A DNA stretch of 64,000 bases from Methylotenera sp965234545 (GCA_965234545.1 OZ248348.1:248001-312000); one strand, 5' to 3'. Shown: positions 34,039 through 43,391, counted from the stretch's first letter. Notes: generated from the sequence alone by a model not told the origin. Numbers and translations are program-made.

Positions 34039-35901
34039 TTATTTTTCAATTTGTGACACATCACGCACCGCGCCGCGCGCCGCGCTGGTGCTCATAGCAG
34101 CGTAGGCACGCAAGGCTGGGCTGACCGCGCGTTGACGATTAACGGGTTTCCAGGCCGCCTTGCCTTTGGCCTCCATTTTAGTGCGTCTGGCATCGAGTTC
34201 GCTGTCGCTGATGGCTAAATGGATAGTGCGATTGGGGATGTCTATTTCGATGCGATCGCCTTCTTCCACCAAGCCAATGGCACCGCCTTCAGCAGCTTCT
34301 GGGGAGGCGTGGCCTATGCTTAAACCCGATGTCCCGCCAGAGAAACGACCGTCAGTGAGTAAGGCACAAACCTTGCCCAAGTCCTTGGATTTTAAATACG
34401 AAGTAGGGTAGAGCATTTCTTGCATGCCAGGACCGCCGCGCGGGCCTTCGTAACGAATCACCACCACATCGCCGGCGACGATTTGGTCGGCTAAAATGGC
34501 CGCCACGGTTTCGTCTTGGCTTTCAAAGACACGGGCGCGACCGCTGAATTTTAAAATGCTGTCGTCCACGCCGGCGGTTTTCACAATGCAACCGTCCAAG
34601 GCGATGTTGCCGTACAGCACCGCCAAGCCACCATCTTGCGAATAGGCATGGGCTTTGTCGCGTATGCAACCCTCGGCGCGGTCGTTATCCAAATCGGGGT
34701 AGAGCATGCTTTGCGAAAAGGCGATGGTGGTGGTGATGCCACCTGGCGCGGCGCGGTAGAATTTTTTCACGTCCTCGTCCGTCGTCACCATGATGTCCCA
34801 TTTATCCAAGGCCTCGCCCATGCTGGCGCTATGCACGGTGGGGCTGTCGCGGTGCAGCACGCCGGCTCGGTCTAGTTCGCCCAAGATGCCCATCACGCCG
34901 CCGGCATGGTGTACGTCTTCCATGTGGTATTTTTGCGTGGCTGGGGCGACTTTGCTCAAGCAAGGGACTTTGCGCGATATGCGGTCTATATCGGCCATGG
35001 TGAAATCGATTTCTGCCTCGTGGGCCGCTGCCAATAGGTGCAACACGGTATTGGTTGAGCCACCCATGGACACGTCAAGTGCCATGGCATTTTCAAAGGC
35101 TTTGAAATTAGCAATATTGCGCGGCAATACGCTGTAGTCGTCTTGCTCGTAGTGGCGTTTGGCCAAGTCGACGATTAAGCGACCGGCTTTTAAAAACAAT
35201 TCTTTACGCGCGCCATGGGTGGCTAAAGTTGAGCCATTGCCTGGCAAGCTCAAGCCCAGCGCCTCGGTTAAGCAGTTCATGGAGTTGGCGGTAAACATGC
35301 CAGAACATGAGCCGCAAGTCGGGCAAGCCGAACGCTCTATGGCCTCGGCTTTTTCGTCGCTGACTTTGCTGTCCGCCGCCGCCACCATGGCATCGACTAA
35401 GTCTAGTTTCAGCGCTTCGCCTTGCCAGTTTACTTTGCCGGCTTCCATCGGGCCGCCGGAAACGAACACCACCGGAATGTTTAAACGCAGCGCCGCCATC
35501 AACATGCCTGGGGTGATTTTGTCGCAATTGGATATGCACACCATGGCGTCCGCGCAATGGGCATTCACCATGTATTCCACGCTATCGGCGATTAAATCGC
35601 GACTGGGCAAGCTGTACAACATGCCGCCATGGCCCATGGCAATGCCGTCATCGACGGCAATGGTGTTGAATTCTTTAGCCACGCCGCCAGCGCGTTCAAT
35701 TTCCCTGGCCACCAATTGGCCCAAATCTTTTAGGTGCACGTGACCCGGAACGAATTGGGTAAAGGAGTTGCACACGGCAATGATGGGTTTATCAAAATCA
35801 CCGTCTTTCATGCCGGTAGCGCGCCATAGGGCGCGTGCGCCTGCCATGTTGCGGCCGTGTGTGGTGGTTCGAGAGCGGTATACGGGCATAGGTTTATCCA
35901 A
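34039..35901 (-). CDS. ilvD: Dihydroxy-acid dehydratase
   Basis: 620 residues, the long proteobacterial form. It has cluster-ligand cysteines in 'CISNCDKITPGM' and 'CPTCGSCSGMFTANSMNC' and the C-terminal 'LTDGRFSGGTSGLSIGH'. It catalyses the third common step of isoleucine and valine synthesis, with an Fe-S cluster that is oxygen-sensitive in E. coli. It precedes a mutarotase gene; no ilv neighbours are seen. Confidence 0.98.
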   Translation of the reverse strand: MDKPMPVYRSRTTTHGRNMAGARALWRATGMKDGDFDKPIIAVCNSFTQFVPGHVHLKDLGQLVAREIERAGGVAKEFNTIAVDDGIAMGHGGMLYSLPSRDLIADSVEYMVNAHCADAMVCISNCDKITPGMLMAALRLNIPVVFVSGGPMEAGKVNWQGEALKLDLVDAMVAAADSKVSDEKAEAIERSACPTCGSCSGMFTANSMNCLTEALGLSLPGNGSTLATHGARKELFLKAGRLIVDLAKRHYEQDDYSVLPRNIANFKAFENAMALDVSMGGSTNTVLHLLAAAHEAEIDFTMADIDRISRKVPCLSKVAPATQKYHMEDVHHAGGVMGILGELDRAGVLHRDSPTVHSASMGEALDKWDIMVTTDEDVKKFYRAAPGGITTTIAFSQSMLYPDLDNDRAEGCIRDKAHAYSQDGGLAVLYGNIALDGCIVKTAGVDDSILKFSGRARVFESQDETVAAILADQIVAGDVVVIRYEGPRGGPGMQEMLYPTSYLKSKDLGKVCALLTDGRFSGGTSGLSIGHASPEAAEGGAIGLVEEGDRIEIDIPNRTIHLAISDSELDARRTKMEAKGKAAWKPVNRQRAVSPALRAYAAMSTSAARGAVRDVSQIEK

Positions 35902-35965
35902 TAATAAGGTTTTTTAAAATACGTGAATGCTTAATCGGTTCGCCGTACTGGCAGCCAACAAGACA

Positions 35966-36412
35966 TCATGCAGCCGTGTTGGCATTAAGCGCATCGGAGG
36001 CCGAGCGCACTTCAAAATCGTGGGTAATTTCCACGCTTTTGCTCAGCATGATCGATGCCGAGCAATACTTCTCTGCCGACAATTTAACCGCACGCTCAAC
36101 TTGCGCCTCGTTTAAGTTGTCGCCAGTCACGACAAAATGCACGTGTATCTTGGTGAACACTTTAGGAATTTCATCGGCACGCGTGGCGTCGATTTCAGCC
36201 ACGCAAGCGGTAATGGGTTGGCGCGCTTTTTTCAAAATGGCCACCACGTCAAACGAGGTGCAACCGCCCATGCCTACCAATAGCATCTCCATGGGGCGCA
36301 TGCCTATGTTGCGGCCACCGTTTTCCGGCGCCCCGTCCATGACGATGGCATGGCCGGATTCCGATTCGCCGACAAAGCTCACACCGTCTATCCATTTAAC
36401 GCTTACGTGCAT
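35966..36412 (-). CDS. OsmC family peroxiredoxin-like protein
   Basis: 148 residues with the OsmC fold and its two redox cysteines: 'GMGGCTSFDVVAIL' (about residue 52) and 'EKYCSASIML' (about residue 117). It resembles the YhfA subgroup more than OsmC itself. Members reduce organic hydroperoxides through the cysteine pair; the activity of the YhfA group is less clear. It lies between ilvD and an FKBP gene on the same strand. Confidence 0.9.
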   Translation of the reverse strand: MHVSVKWIDGVSFVGESESGHAIVMDGAPENGGRNIGMRPMEMLLVGMGGCTSFDVVAILKKARQPITACVAEIDATRADEIPKVFTKIHVHFVVTGDNLNEAQVERAVKLSAEKYCSASIMLSKSVEITHDFEVRSASDALNANTAA

Positions 36413-36448
36413 ATGCTCTCCTGTGCTTGGGCCTTAGCCCAGGCTGTC

Positions 36449-36907
36449 CTATTTAACGTCCAATAATTCCACTTCAAATACCAAGTCGGCATTAGGCGGA
36501 ATCACGCCACCGGCGCCGCGTGCGCCGTAACCCATGGCAGATGGAATCAATAGGGTGCGTTTGCCGCCTATTTTCATGCCAGCAAAGCCTTCATCCCAGC
36601 CTTGAATCACTTGGCCGCCGCCTAAGAAAAACACAAACGGTTCTTTACGATCCAAGCTGCTGTCAAATTTTTTGCCTTTTTGACCTTCGGCTTTGGCATC
36701 AAATAACCAGCCGGTGTAGTGCACCGTGACATTAAAGCCTGGCTCGGCTTCGCGGCCAGTGCCAACCAAGGTGTCGATTTTTTGTAATTCAAGAACGTTG
36801 TTCATGGTCATGGTGGGTTTTTCCTGTGTGGTTGTTTTTGTTTCGGCGTTGCAGGCATTCAAGGTAAATGCGCAAGCGCAGGCCAGTGTAAAATTCAGTA
36901 GTTTCAT
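36449..36907 (-). CDS. FKBP-type peptidyl-prolyl isomerase, predicted lipoprotein
   Basis: 152 residues: a signal peptide ending in a lipobox, LNAC (Cys19), then one FKBP domain ('VTVHYTGWLFDAK', 'FFLGGGQVIQGWDEGFAGMK', 'GYGARGAGGVIPPNADLVFEV'). The lipobox suggests anchoring in a membrane in the periplasm, where it would speed cis-trans proline isomerisation of folding proteins. Asp after Lys at lipoprotein position +2 is absent, so sorting to the outer membrane is expected. Confidence 0.92.
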   Translation of the reverse strand: MKLLNFTLACACAFTLNACNAETKTTTQEKPTMTMNNVLELQKIDTLVGTGREAEPGFNVTVHYTGWLFDAKAEGQKGKKFDSSLDRKEPFVFFLGGGQVIQGWDEGFAGMKIGGKRTLLIPSAMGYGARGAGGVIPPNADLVFEVELLDVK

Positions 36908-37017
36908 GCGTTAGACCTCAATGATTAATGGGCTGTGTCACTGCAGGCAATATGATACCGCAAACTCCAGCACAATTGGCTCGGTCATTGCGTGGCAAGG
37001 CCGATTAAACGCTGCAC

Positions 37018-38445
37018 TTACGGTTGACGGTAAACCCATTCAATCAAGGCATCCTGCGCGATTTTGCTGGCCCCGGCTTTGTCGTGGTTAACCAGCATCA
37101 CCAGCACCTGGCGCCTGTTTTGTTTGTCCAGCAGGTAGCCGGCAATGGCGCTGACGCCATCAAGTGAGCCGGTTTTGAGGTGCGCCCGTTTGGCCGCTGG
37201 GCTGTCTTTTAGGCGTTTCATCAGCGTGCCGTCTAAGGCCAATACTGGCAGTGAGCCCATGAATTCTGGCATTACCGGGCTATGGTAAGCTTGCGTCAGC
37301 ATGCGCGCCAACTGCTCGGCACTGATGCGCTCAATCCGCGATAGCCCAGAGCCGTTTTCCACCACCAGTGTGTCCGCGCCAATTTGCTGGCTATTGAACC
37401 AGTTTTTAATCGCGCTCGCGCCATCGACTTCGTTGGCTGGCACGGCTATTTTCTCGGCGGCTATGCTCAGTAGCAGTTGCCGCGCCATCAGGTTGTTACT
37501 CCATTTATTCATTTCCGGCAGCACCTGGCTTAAGGGTTGCGAGCGTTGTTCCAGTAGTTTGATGGCAAGACTAGGCCGTGCTTTGACTTGCAGTTGGCCA
37601 GAAAACTGGCCGCCTAATTCTTGCCAGAGTTGTTTAAAGCTGTAATAGGCATACTGCTCGTCATTAAACAGGCTTAACTCTAAAAACTTTTCCTCGCAAT
37701 CGGCGGCAAAACTGCCGCTAAAGGTGATGCTTTTAACGGGCTCGGCCGCACTGTTTTGCTCGCTGCTCACGCTGTATTGCATGTGGTTACGCCAATCGCG
37801 GCAGGCGCCGGGTAACAAGCGCATATTGTTGACGATCTCCAATTGCGGCAAGGCCATGTCGGCGCTGATAGCCACGGTATTTTTTTCGTTGCTACTGCTG
37901 CTAAATTTAAAGCGGGTGTGCCGGCCGTTGACTAAAAAGGCGCTGGGTAGGGCGTTATAAGCCCGCCAAATTTCGTTATCAAAGCTGGCGGTCTGTTGTT
38001 GTGGCGGGGCAAAATAGCTTTTATCAAGGATTAAATCGCCTTTGATGTGGCTGATGCCGGCTTGTTTGATGCTGTTAAGCAAGCGCCAAAAATCCGCTGA
38101 GTTAAAGTTTGGGTCGCCGTAGCCTTTGATAATCAGGTTGCCGCTCAGCACGCCTTGGCTTAGCTGGCCGTCGTAATAGACTTCGGTTTTCCAGCGGTAA
38201 TTAGGGCCGAGTAAATCCAGTGCGGCCTTGCTGGTCACCAGCTTCATGACCGAGGCCGGATTGAGGCTTTTTTCCGGATTGTGCTGCAAACTGACTTGCT
38301 CGCTGTCGACCGCTTGCACCACCACCGCCACGTGCTCGAGTGGCACGCCGGCTTGACTCAAGGCCTGCGCCACTTCACTGGGTAAGTCGGCCTTGGCCGT
38401 CAAACTGGCTAAGCCGAGTAATAGGCAGATCAGCTGTTTTTTCAT
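37018..38445 (-). CDS. dacB: D-alanyl-D-alanine carboxypeptidase/endopeptidase (PBP4)
   Basis: 475 residues with a signal peptide (to about residue 19, TAKA). The three penicillin-binding motifs are present: SVMK (in 'NPASVMKLVTSK', about residue 66), SNN (in 'KWSNNLMARQLLL') and KTG ('HLKTGSLDG'). It is a periplasmic enzyme that trims or cuts peptidoglycan cross-links. Its start overlaps the bioA stop by four bases, so it is the last gene of an antitoxin-toxin-bioA-dacB string. Confidence 0.95.
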   Translation of the reverse strand: MKKQLICLLLGLASLTAKADLPSEVAQALSQAGVPLEHVAVVVQAVDSEQVSLQHNPEKSLNPASVMKLVTSKAALDLLGPNYRWKTEVYYDGQLSQGVLSGNLIIKGYGDPNFNSADFWRLLNSIKQAGISHIKGDLILDKSYFAPPQQQTASFDNEIWRAYNALPSAFLVNGRHTRFKFSSSSNEKNTVAISADMALPQLEIVNNMRLLPGACRDWRNHMQYSVSSEQNSAAEPVKSITFSGSFAADCEEKFLELSLFNDEQYAYYSFKQLWQELGGQFSGQLQVKARPSLAIKLLEQRSQPLSQVLPEMNKWSNNLMARQLLLSIAAEKIAVPANEVDGASAIKNWFNSQQIGADTLVVENGSGLSRIERISAEQLARMLTQAYHSPVMPEFMGSLPVLALDGTLMKRLKDSPAAKRAHLKTGSLDGVSAIAGYLLDKQNRRQVLVMLVNHDKAGASKIAQDALIEWVYRQP

Positions 38446-39758
38446 AGAGCCAACCGAATCGCCTCATGGGTGGCCGTGAGCATAAAATCGACTTCATCGC
38501 GGCTGATGCTGTAGGGCGGCATCAAGTACACCGTGTTGCCTATGGGGCGCAATAGCAAGCCTTGTTTAAGCGCCTCGGCATAACAGCGCTGGGCAAAACC
38601 GGGCTTTGCATCCAGCACGTCCATGGCCAATATCATGCCTTGTTGGCGTAAGTGTTGTATCGGTAAATCAGCCAGTGGTGCCGCTTTGGTCTTGATGTAA
38701 TCCGCTAAGTCGCGGTTTTTTTCTAGCACCGCGTCGTCAGCAAAAATGCCTAAAGTGGCGAGTGCCGCACTGCAAGCCAAGGGGTTGCCGGTGTAGCTGT
38801 GGCTGTGTAAAAAGCCTTTAGCAGTGCGTTCATCATAAAACGCTTGGTAGACCGTGTCGCTGGTCAGCACCGCCGATAAAGGCAAATAGCCGCCAGTGAT
38901 GCCTTTGGATAAGCAGATGAAATCGGCGATGTCGCTCACTTTGGCCGCGGCTTGTTCGCAGGCAAATAAGCTGCCAGTGCGGCCAAAGCCGACGGCGATT
39001 TCGTCGGCAATGAGATGCACTTGGTAGCGTGTGCACAGTTCCCGTGCCCGTTGCAAATAGACTGGGTGGTGCATGGCCATGCCGGCTGCGCATTGCACAA
39101 TGGGTTCAAGGATGAAGGCCGCTATGCTGGCATGATGGCGGGCCAGGTGCTCCTCTAAGGCTGCGGCCGCGCACAGCGCCATGGCTTCGGCCGATGCGCC
39201 GGCTTCGCTTTCTCGAAAATCCGGGCTGGGCATTTGTGCCGATTGCATCAACAGCGGCGCGTAAGTGTCTTTAAAAATAGCCACATCGGTTACGCCCAAG
39301 GCACCCAAGGTTTCACCGTGGTAGCTGTTTTTTAGGCTGATGAATTGGGTTTTGCTGGGTTGGCCGCTGTTGCGCCAATAATGAAAACTCATTTTCAAGG
39401 CAATTTCAGTCGCGCTGGCGCCATCCGAGGCATAAAAAGCGTGGCCCAAGCCGGTCAGCTCGCTGAGTTTTTCCGACAGCGCCACCACCGGTTCGTGGGT
39501 AAAGCCAGCCAACATGACGTGTTCCAATTGGTCGAGTTGGCTTTTGATAGCGTCTTTAATACGTGGGTTATTGTGGCCAAATAGGTTGACCCACCAAGAG
39601 CTGATGCCGTCCAAATAGCGCTGACCGTCTGCATCGTAAAGCCACACTCCTTCACCCCGTTGAATGGGAATCAGTGGAAATGTCTCGTGCTGCTTCATTT
39701 GCGTGCACGGGTGCCATACGGATTGCAGGCTGCGGGCTAATAAGCGGCTATTGGTCAT
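38442..39758 (-). CDS. bioA: Adenosylmethionine-8-amino-7-oxononanoate aminotransferase
   Basis: 438 residues of a class III PLP aminotransferase. 'SSWWVNLFGHNNPRI' and 'DEIAVGFGRTGSLFACEQA' are BioA-type, and the PLP lysine lies in 'FICLSKGITGGYLPL'. It makes 7,8-diaminononanoate in biotin synthesis, using SAM as amino donor. The start overlaps the toxin gene stop (ATGA), an unusual context; no other bio genes are in the window. Confidence 0.97.
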   Translation of the reverse strand: MTNSRLLARSLQSVWHPCTQMKQHETFPLIPIQRGEGVWLYDADGQRYLDGISSWWVNLFGHNNPRIKDAIKSQLDQLEHVMLAGFTHEPVVALSEKLSELTGLGHAFYASDGASATEIALKMSFHYWRNSGQPSKTQFISLKNSYHGETLGALGVTDVAIFKDTYAPLLMQSAQMPSPDFRESEAGASAEAMALCAAAALEEHLARHHASIAAFILEPIVQCAAGMAMHHPVYLQRARELCTRYQVHLIADEIAVGFGRTGSLFACEQAAAKVSDIADFICLSKGITGGYLPLSAVLTSDTVYQAFYDERTAKGFLHSHSYTGNPLACSAALATLGIFADDAVLEKNRDLADYIKTKAAPLADLPIQHLRQQGMILAMDVLDAKPGFAQRCYAEALKQGLLLRPIGNTVYLMPPYSISRDEVDFMLTATHEAIRLAL

Positions 39759-40066
39759 GGTGGTGAGGCCAGGCTGTCAAATGCGGTTTCACGTTGGTGT
39801 TTTACTCTTAAAATAACGATGCTATCGTTCAATTCGTCAAATGCGTATAAGGCCATGTAGCCGGAGCGGCCGCGAGAAATAATCAGCTCGCGGATGCCAT
39901 CTGCCTCGGTAGGCCGGCCTATTTCCGGGTGGTTCTTTAGTAAGGATAGGCCTTCCTCTAAAATGCCGTAGGTAGCCAATGCCGCCGCTTTATCCTGATC
40001 AATTAAAAACTCCACCAAGCGCAGCAAGTCTTTGAGTGCCGAATCGTGATAAACAATACGTATCAT
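39755..40066 (-). CDS. RelE/ParE family toxin
   Basis: A 103-residue protein with the ParE pattern 'LLKNHPEIGRPTEADGIREL' followed by 'RSGYMALYAF' and 'IVILRVKHQRETAF'. ParE toxins inhibit DNA gyrase; RelE-type relatives cut mRNA, and which applies is not settled by sequence. It starts ten bases after the antitoxin gene and overlaps bioA by four bases. The catalytic or gyrase-binding residues are not obvious enough to choose. Confidence 0.9.
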   Translation of the reverse strand: MIRIVYHDSALKDLLRLVEFLIDQDKAAALATYGILEEGLSLLKNHPEIGRPTEADGIRELIISRGRSGYMALYAFDELNDSIVILRVKHQRETAFDSLASPP

Positions 40067-40076
40067 TGCATGACGG

Positions 40077-40364
40077 CTATTTTTTGCCGTATTTTTTTGC
40101 GCTAGGAGGCGAGGCCGAGCCGCCGCTTATTTTTGATCGCAAGTAGGCATGCACTTGATCGGCCTCATAGCCCATGCCGGTGTCATCAAAATTTTTCTTG
40201 GCCGCCACCGCGCTTTGGATAAAGGCCAGGCGTTTTTCCACGCGCTCGGTTTGTTCGGCTATCACCTCCACCATAAAGGCATGCGGGCTTTTGCCAGCGA
40301 TTTCCGCCAAGGTGTTGATGCGTTGTTTAAGGGCGTCGGGAAGCTTCAAACTGGTGGTGGCCAT
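40077..40364 (-). CDS. Ribbon-helix-helix antitoxin of the ParE-like toxin
   Basis: 95 residues. The N-terminal 'TTSLKLPDALKQRINTLAEI' is a ribbon-helix-helix DNA-binding domain of the CopG/ParD kind, followed by a helix that would bind the toxin and a Lys/Ser-rich tail. It is the first gene of the module and lies just below an inverted-repeat operator. It would neutralise the toxin and repress its own promoter. Confidence 0.88.
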   Translation of the reverse strand: MATTSLKLPDALKQRINTLAEIAGKSPHAFMVEVIAEQTERVEKRLAFIQSAVAAKKNFDDTGMGYEADQVHAYLRSKISGGSASPPSAKKYGKK

Positions 40365-40387
40365 GATGTTACCTTGCAGGCATTAAA

Positions 40388-40405
40388 GTGTTACCAAAGT
40401 AACAC
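40388..40405. promoter_or_regulatory. Inverted-repeat operator of the toxin-antitoxin module
   Basis: GTGTTAC (40388-40394), spacer CAAA, GTAACAC (40399-40405): a perfect 7+7 inverted repeat. It covers the -10 box of the predicted antitoxin promoter on the - strand, as expected for autorepression by a ribbon-helix-helix antitoxin. It also lies upstream of the divergent rlhA gene. Confidence 0.75.
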
Positions 40406-40424
40406 CTAGCCTCAAGGCTGTCAA
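40396..40424 (-). promoter_or_regulatory. Predicted promoter of the toxin-antitoxin module
   Basis: On the - strand: a perfect TTGACA (40419-40424), a 17-base spacer and a weak TACTTT (40396-40401) inside the operator. It would drive antitoxin, toxin, bioA and dacB. On the + strand, TATAGT (40437-40442) may be the rlhA -10. Confidence 0.6.
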
Positions 40425-40472
40425 ACCGTTTTGTGCTATAGTCCGCGTCTAAGATTTTTATCCCGTTTGACC

Positions 40473-42389
40473 ATGCTAAAAACCCGTAAACACCTTGAAT
40501 TGTTGGCCCCGGCAAAAAATGCCGAGTTCGGTATCGAAGCCATTAATCATGGTGCGGACGCCGTTTACATAGGCGGGCCGGCTTTTGGCGCCAGGTCGAA
40601 AGCGCCCAACACGGTGGCCGACATCGCGCGCTTGGTCAAACACGCACACCGTTTCCACGCGGAAGTGTTTGTCGCCCTTAACACCATCTTCCATGATCAA
40701 GAGTTGGATGGCGCACGCCAATTGGTTGAGCAGTTGTATGAGGCCGAGGTGGACGCCTTGATCGTGCAAGACATGGGCCTATTAGAGATGGATCTGCCGC
40801 CTATTCAATTGCATGCCAGCACGCAAACCGACATCCGCACGGTAGATAAAGCCGTGTTTTTAGATCAAGTGGGTTTTTCGCAATTGGTCTTAGCGCGCGA
40901 GTTGGATTTGGCCACCGTGCAAAAAATCGCCGCGGCCACCACCTGCAACCTTGAGTACTTTATACACGGCGCCTTGTGCGTGGCTTTTAGCGGCCAATGC
41001 TTTATTAGCCATGCGCACACCGGTCGCAGCGCCAACCGCGGCGAGTGCTCACAAGAGTGCCGCTTGCCATTCACTTTAGAAGACCAAAAAGGCCGCATCC
41101 TAGGCAAAGACAAGCACTTTTTGTCCATGAAAGACAACGATCAAAGCGCCAATCTGCTGGCCTTAATCGATGCCGGCGTCAGCTCCTTCAAAATAGAAGG
41201 GCGCTATAAAGATTTACCCTATGTCAAAAATGCCACCGCCCATTACCGGCTATTGCTGGATGCCATCCTGCACGACAGGCCGGAATTGGCGAAGTCCTCG
41301 CACGGCAGCAGCCGCTTCACGTTTAGCCCGCAACCGGAAAAAACCTTTAACCGCAGCGCTACCGACTACTTTGCTAATGGCCGGCAAGCCGACATAGGTG
41401 CGTTTGATACGCCTAAGTTTTCCGGTGAAGCCTTAGGCAAAGTGAGCAAGGTGGGCACCGACTACTTTGAAGTGGACACCGAGGTCGAGCTGCATAACGG
41501 CGACGGCGTGTGCTTTTTTGATGTGCATAAAGAGCTGGTGGGTTTGCGCGTCAATAGCGTGCTTGGCCGAAAACTCTACCCCAATGAAATGCCAGTGGAC
41601 ATACGCCGCGGCATGGCTGTCTTCCGTAACCGCGATCACGCTTTCATGCGCTTGTTAGAAAAAGACTCGGCGCAACGCAAAATAGCCGTCACCTTGCGTT
41701 TGACGGATAGCGAGCAGGGTTTCCAATTAAGTGTAAGCGACGAAGCCGGCTTGGTTGGCACGGCCTTTTGCCTGGCCGACAAGCAATTGGCGGACAACCC
41801 CGCGCAAGCCCAGCAGAGCTTACGCGACAATTTAGCCAAATTAGGCAACACCGATTTTGTCGCGAAGAACACTGAGCTGGCCACCTCACAAGCTTGGTTT
41901 GTGCCGGCCTCGCTGGTGAACGGTTTGCGCCGCGATGCCATCGCGCAATTGCAACTTGCGCGCGATGCGGCTTACCAACGCCCGCCACGCCGGCCGGCTA
42001 ATGAGCCGCCAGCCATCTATCCGGAAGACACCTTGAGTTATTTGGCCAACGTCTATAACCAAAAAGCGCGGGCGTTTTACCAGAAGCACGGCGTGAAGAT
42101 GATTGCGGCGGCGTACGAAGCCAACCAAGAATTAGACGAAGTGCCCTTGATGATCACCAAGCACTGCCTGCGTTTTAGTCACGGTTTGTGCCCGAAAGAA
42201 GCCAAGGGCGTCATTGGCGTGCAAGGCACGGTAACGGCCGAACCCATGACCTTAATTAGCGGTAAAGACCGTTACACCCTGAAGTTTGATTGCAAGCCGT
42301 GCGAGATGCACGTCATGGGCAAAATGCGCAAAACGGTGCTGCAATTAGCCCAGCCGCAAGCCGTGCATTTTATGCCTAGGCGGCCTTAG
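40473..42389 (+). CDS. rlhA: 23S rRNA 5-hydroxycytidine C2501 synthase RlhA (YdcP), U32 family
   Basis: A 638-residue U32 protein from the ATG at 40473 (MLKTRKHLELLAPAKNAEFG); the frame also allows a TTG at 40431. It has 'HGADAVYIGGPAFGARSKAP', 'VQDMGLLEMDLPPIQLHAS', and the Cys-rich 'GQCFISHAHTGRSANRGECS' and 'QECRLPFTL', plus C-terminal 'CPKEAKG' and 'KFDCKPCEMHVMGK'. The extended form with these cysteines matches E. coli YdcP, which hydroxylates C2501 of 23S rRNA, rather than the shorter YegQ. The cysteines probably hold an Fe-S cluster. Confidence 0.93.
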   Translation: MLKTRKHLELLAPAKNAEFGIEAINHGADAVYIGGPAFGARSKAPNTVADIARLVKHAHRFHAEVFVALNTIFHDQELDGARQLVEQLYEAEVDALIVQDMGLLEMDLPPIQLHASTQTDIRTVDKAVFLDQVGFSQLVLARELDLATVQKIAAATTCNLEYFIHGALCVAFSGQCFISHAHTGRSANRGECSQECRLPFTLEDQKGRILGKDKHFLSMKDNDQSANLLALIDAGVSSFKIEGRYKDLPYVKNATAHYRLLLDAILHDRPELAKSSHGSSRFTFSPQPEKTFNRSATDYFANGRQADIGAFDTPKFSGEALGKVSKVGTDYFEVDTEVELHNGDGVCFFDVHKELVGLRVNSVLGRKLYPNEMPVDIRRGMAVFRNRDHAFMRLLEKDSAQRKIAVTLRLTDSEQGFQLSVSDEAGLVGTAFCLADKQLADNPAQAQQSLRDNLAKLGNTDFVAKNTELATSQAWFVPASLVNGLRRDAIAQLQLARDAAYQRPPRRPANEPPAIYPEDTLSYLANVYNQKARAFYQKHGVKMIAAAYEANQELDEVPLMITKHCLRFSHGLCPKEAKGVIGVQGTVTAEPMTLISGKDRYTLKFDCKPCEMHVMGKMRKTVLQLAQPQAVHFMPRRP

Positions 42390-42727
42390 GCTTTTTTCAC
42401 GAATTCCGATTTTAGTTTCATGGCCCCTATGCCATCGATTTTGCAATCGATGTCGTGGTCGCCATCCACCAGGCGGATGTTTTTGACTTTGGTGCCCACT
42501 TTCACCACCAAAGACGAGCCTTTCACTTTCAAATCCTTAATCACCGTCACGCTGTCGCCGTCTTGCAGCACGTTACCATTGGCATCCTTGATCACTTTTT
42601 GCTCGTCGCCTTGATCAGCGGCGGCGGATTTAGGCCATTCGTGGGCGCACTCTGGGCAAACATACTGGTCGCCGTCTTCGTAGGTGTATACGGATTGGCA
42701 TAGTGGGCAGTGCGGTAAATCGCTCAT
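42386..42727 (-). CDS. yjdM: PhnA/YjdM zinc-ribbon protein
   Basis: 113 residues: an N-terminal zinc ribbon (CPLC at residues 7-10, CPEC at about 24-27) and the C-terminal PhnA domain ('GDSVTVIKDLKVKGSSLVVK'). Members were once linked to phosphonate use, but the family is not a phosphonoacetate hydrolase and its role is unknown. It converges on rlhA, overlapping its last bases. Confidence 0.92.
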   Translation of the reverse strand: MSDLPHCPLCQSVYTYEDGDQYVCPECAHEWPKSAAADQGDEQKVIKDANGNVLQDGDSVTVIKDLKVKGSSLVVKVGTKVKNIRLVDGDHDIDCKIDGIGAMKLKSEFVKKA

Positions 42728-42764
42728 AATGGGCTACTCTCTTTTTTAATTAATGGTTTTTTAA

Positions 42765-43325
42765 CTAATGCAAAATCGGCTTGCTAGTGGCTACGCTGCT
42801 GGTTTGGACTGGGTTGGCCATAGTCAAATCCCAGTTGGCTTCGCGGGTGGCCAATTGCAGCATGCTGGCCAAGGCTTGGATGAGTTCGCCGGTTAAGGCC
42901 ATTTTCACGGATTGACCGGTGCTGCATTGCAATTCCATATAGGGCGGCAAGTTGCCGACTCGGACAGTCAGGCAAGTGATGGCCAATAAAGGCGCATCGG
43001 AACGGGCTTTTCGGTCACTTTGGTAAGCCGATTGAAAATCCAATTGGGCTATTTTTTTCTGCGTTTCGGCATCGCGCACAAAGTGCTCCATGGCTTGGTC
43101 TTTGTCTAGGGTGGTGTTGCCGGTCGTGCTTGAAAGACCGCTGCCACTGGGCAATAAAGCGCTGCCGGCTTGCTGCAAGGCCGACCAAATTTGCTTGGCG
43201 ACGCGCCGACTGATCCACACCGCCACTTCGGTTTTGTCTGCTAGGCCGACCTTCAGCAACAAGCGGTCTTCTTGCTCATTAAAGCCTAGGTTGATTTGTT
43301 CAATAGACGATTCGTTTTCGGTCAT
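42765..43325 (-). CDS. Conserved hypothetical protein upstream of groES
   Basis: 186 residues that I do not recognise as a named family. The frame is clean, with strong amphipathic segments ('EVAVWISRRVAKQIWSALQ', 'MALTGELIQALASMLQLA') and a soluble, mixed alpha/beta look. There is no signal peptide, membrane helix or cysteine pattern. It is transcribed away from groES and shares a 245-base gap holding the heat-shock promoter. Real gene, function unknown. Confidence 0.7.
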   Translation of the reverse strand: MTENESSIEQINLGFNEQEDRLLLKVGLADKTEVAVWISRRVAKQIWSALQQAGSALLPSGSGLSSTTGNTTLDKDQAMEHFVRDAETQKKIAQLDFQSAYQSDRKARSDAPLLAITCLTVRVGNLPPYMELQCSTGQSVKMALTGELIQALASMLQLATREANWDLTMANPVQTSSVATSKPILH

Positions 43326-43391
43326 GGCGCCATTTTAAAGCCTAAGCCTAAATGCCCGCTAAATTTTTATAAACTTTTTTTAAGGGCGACG

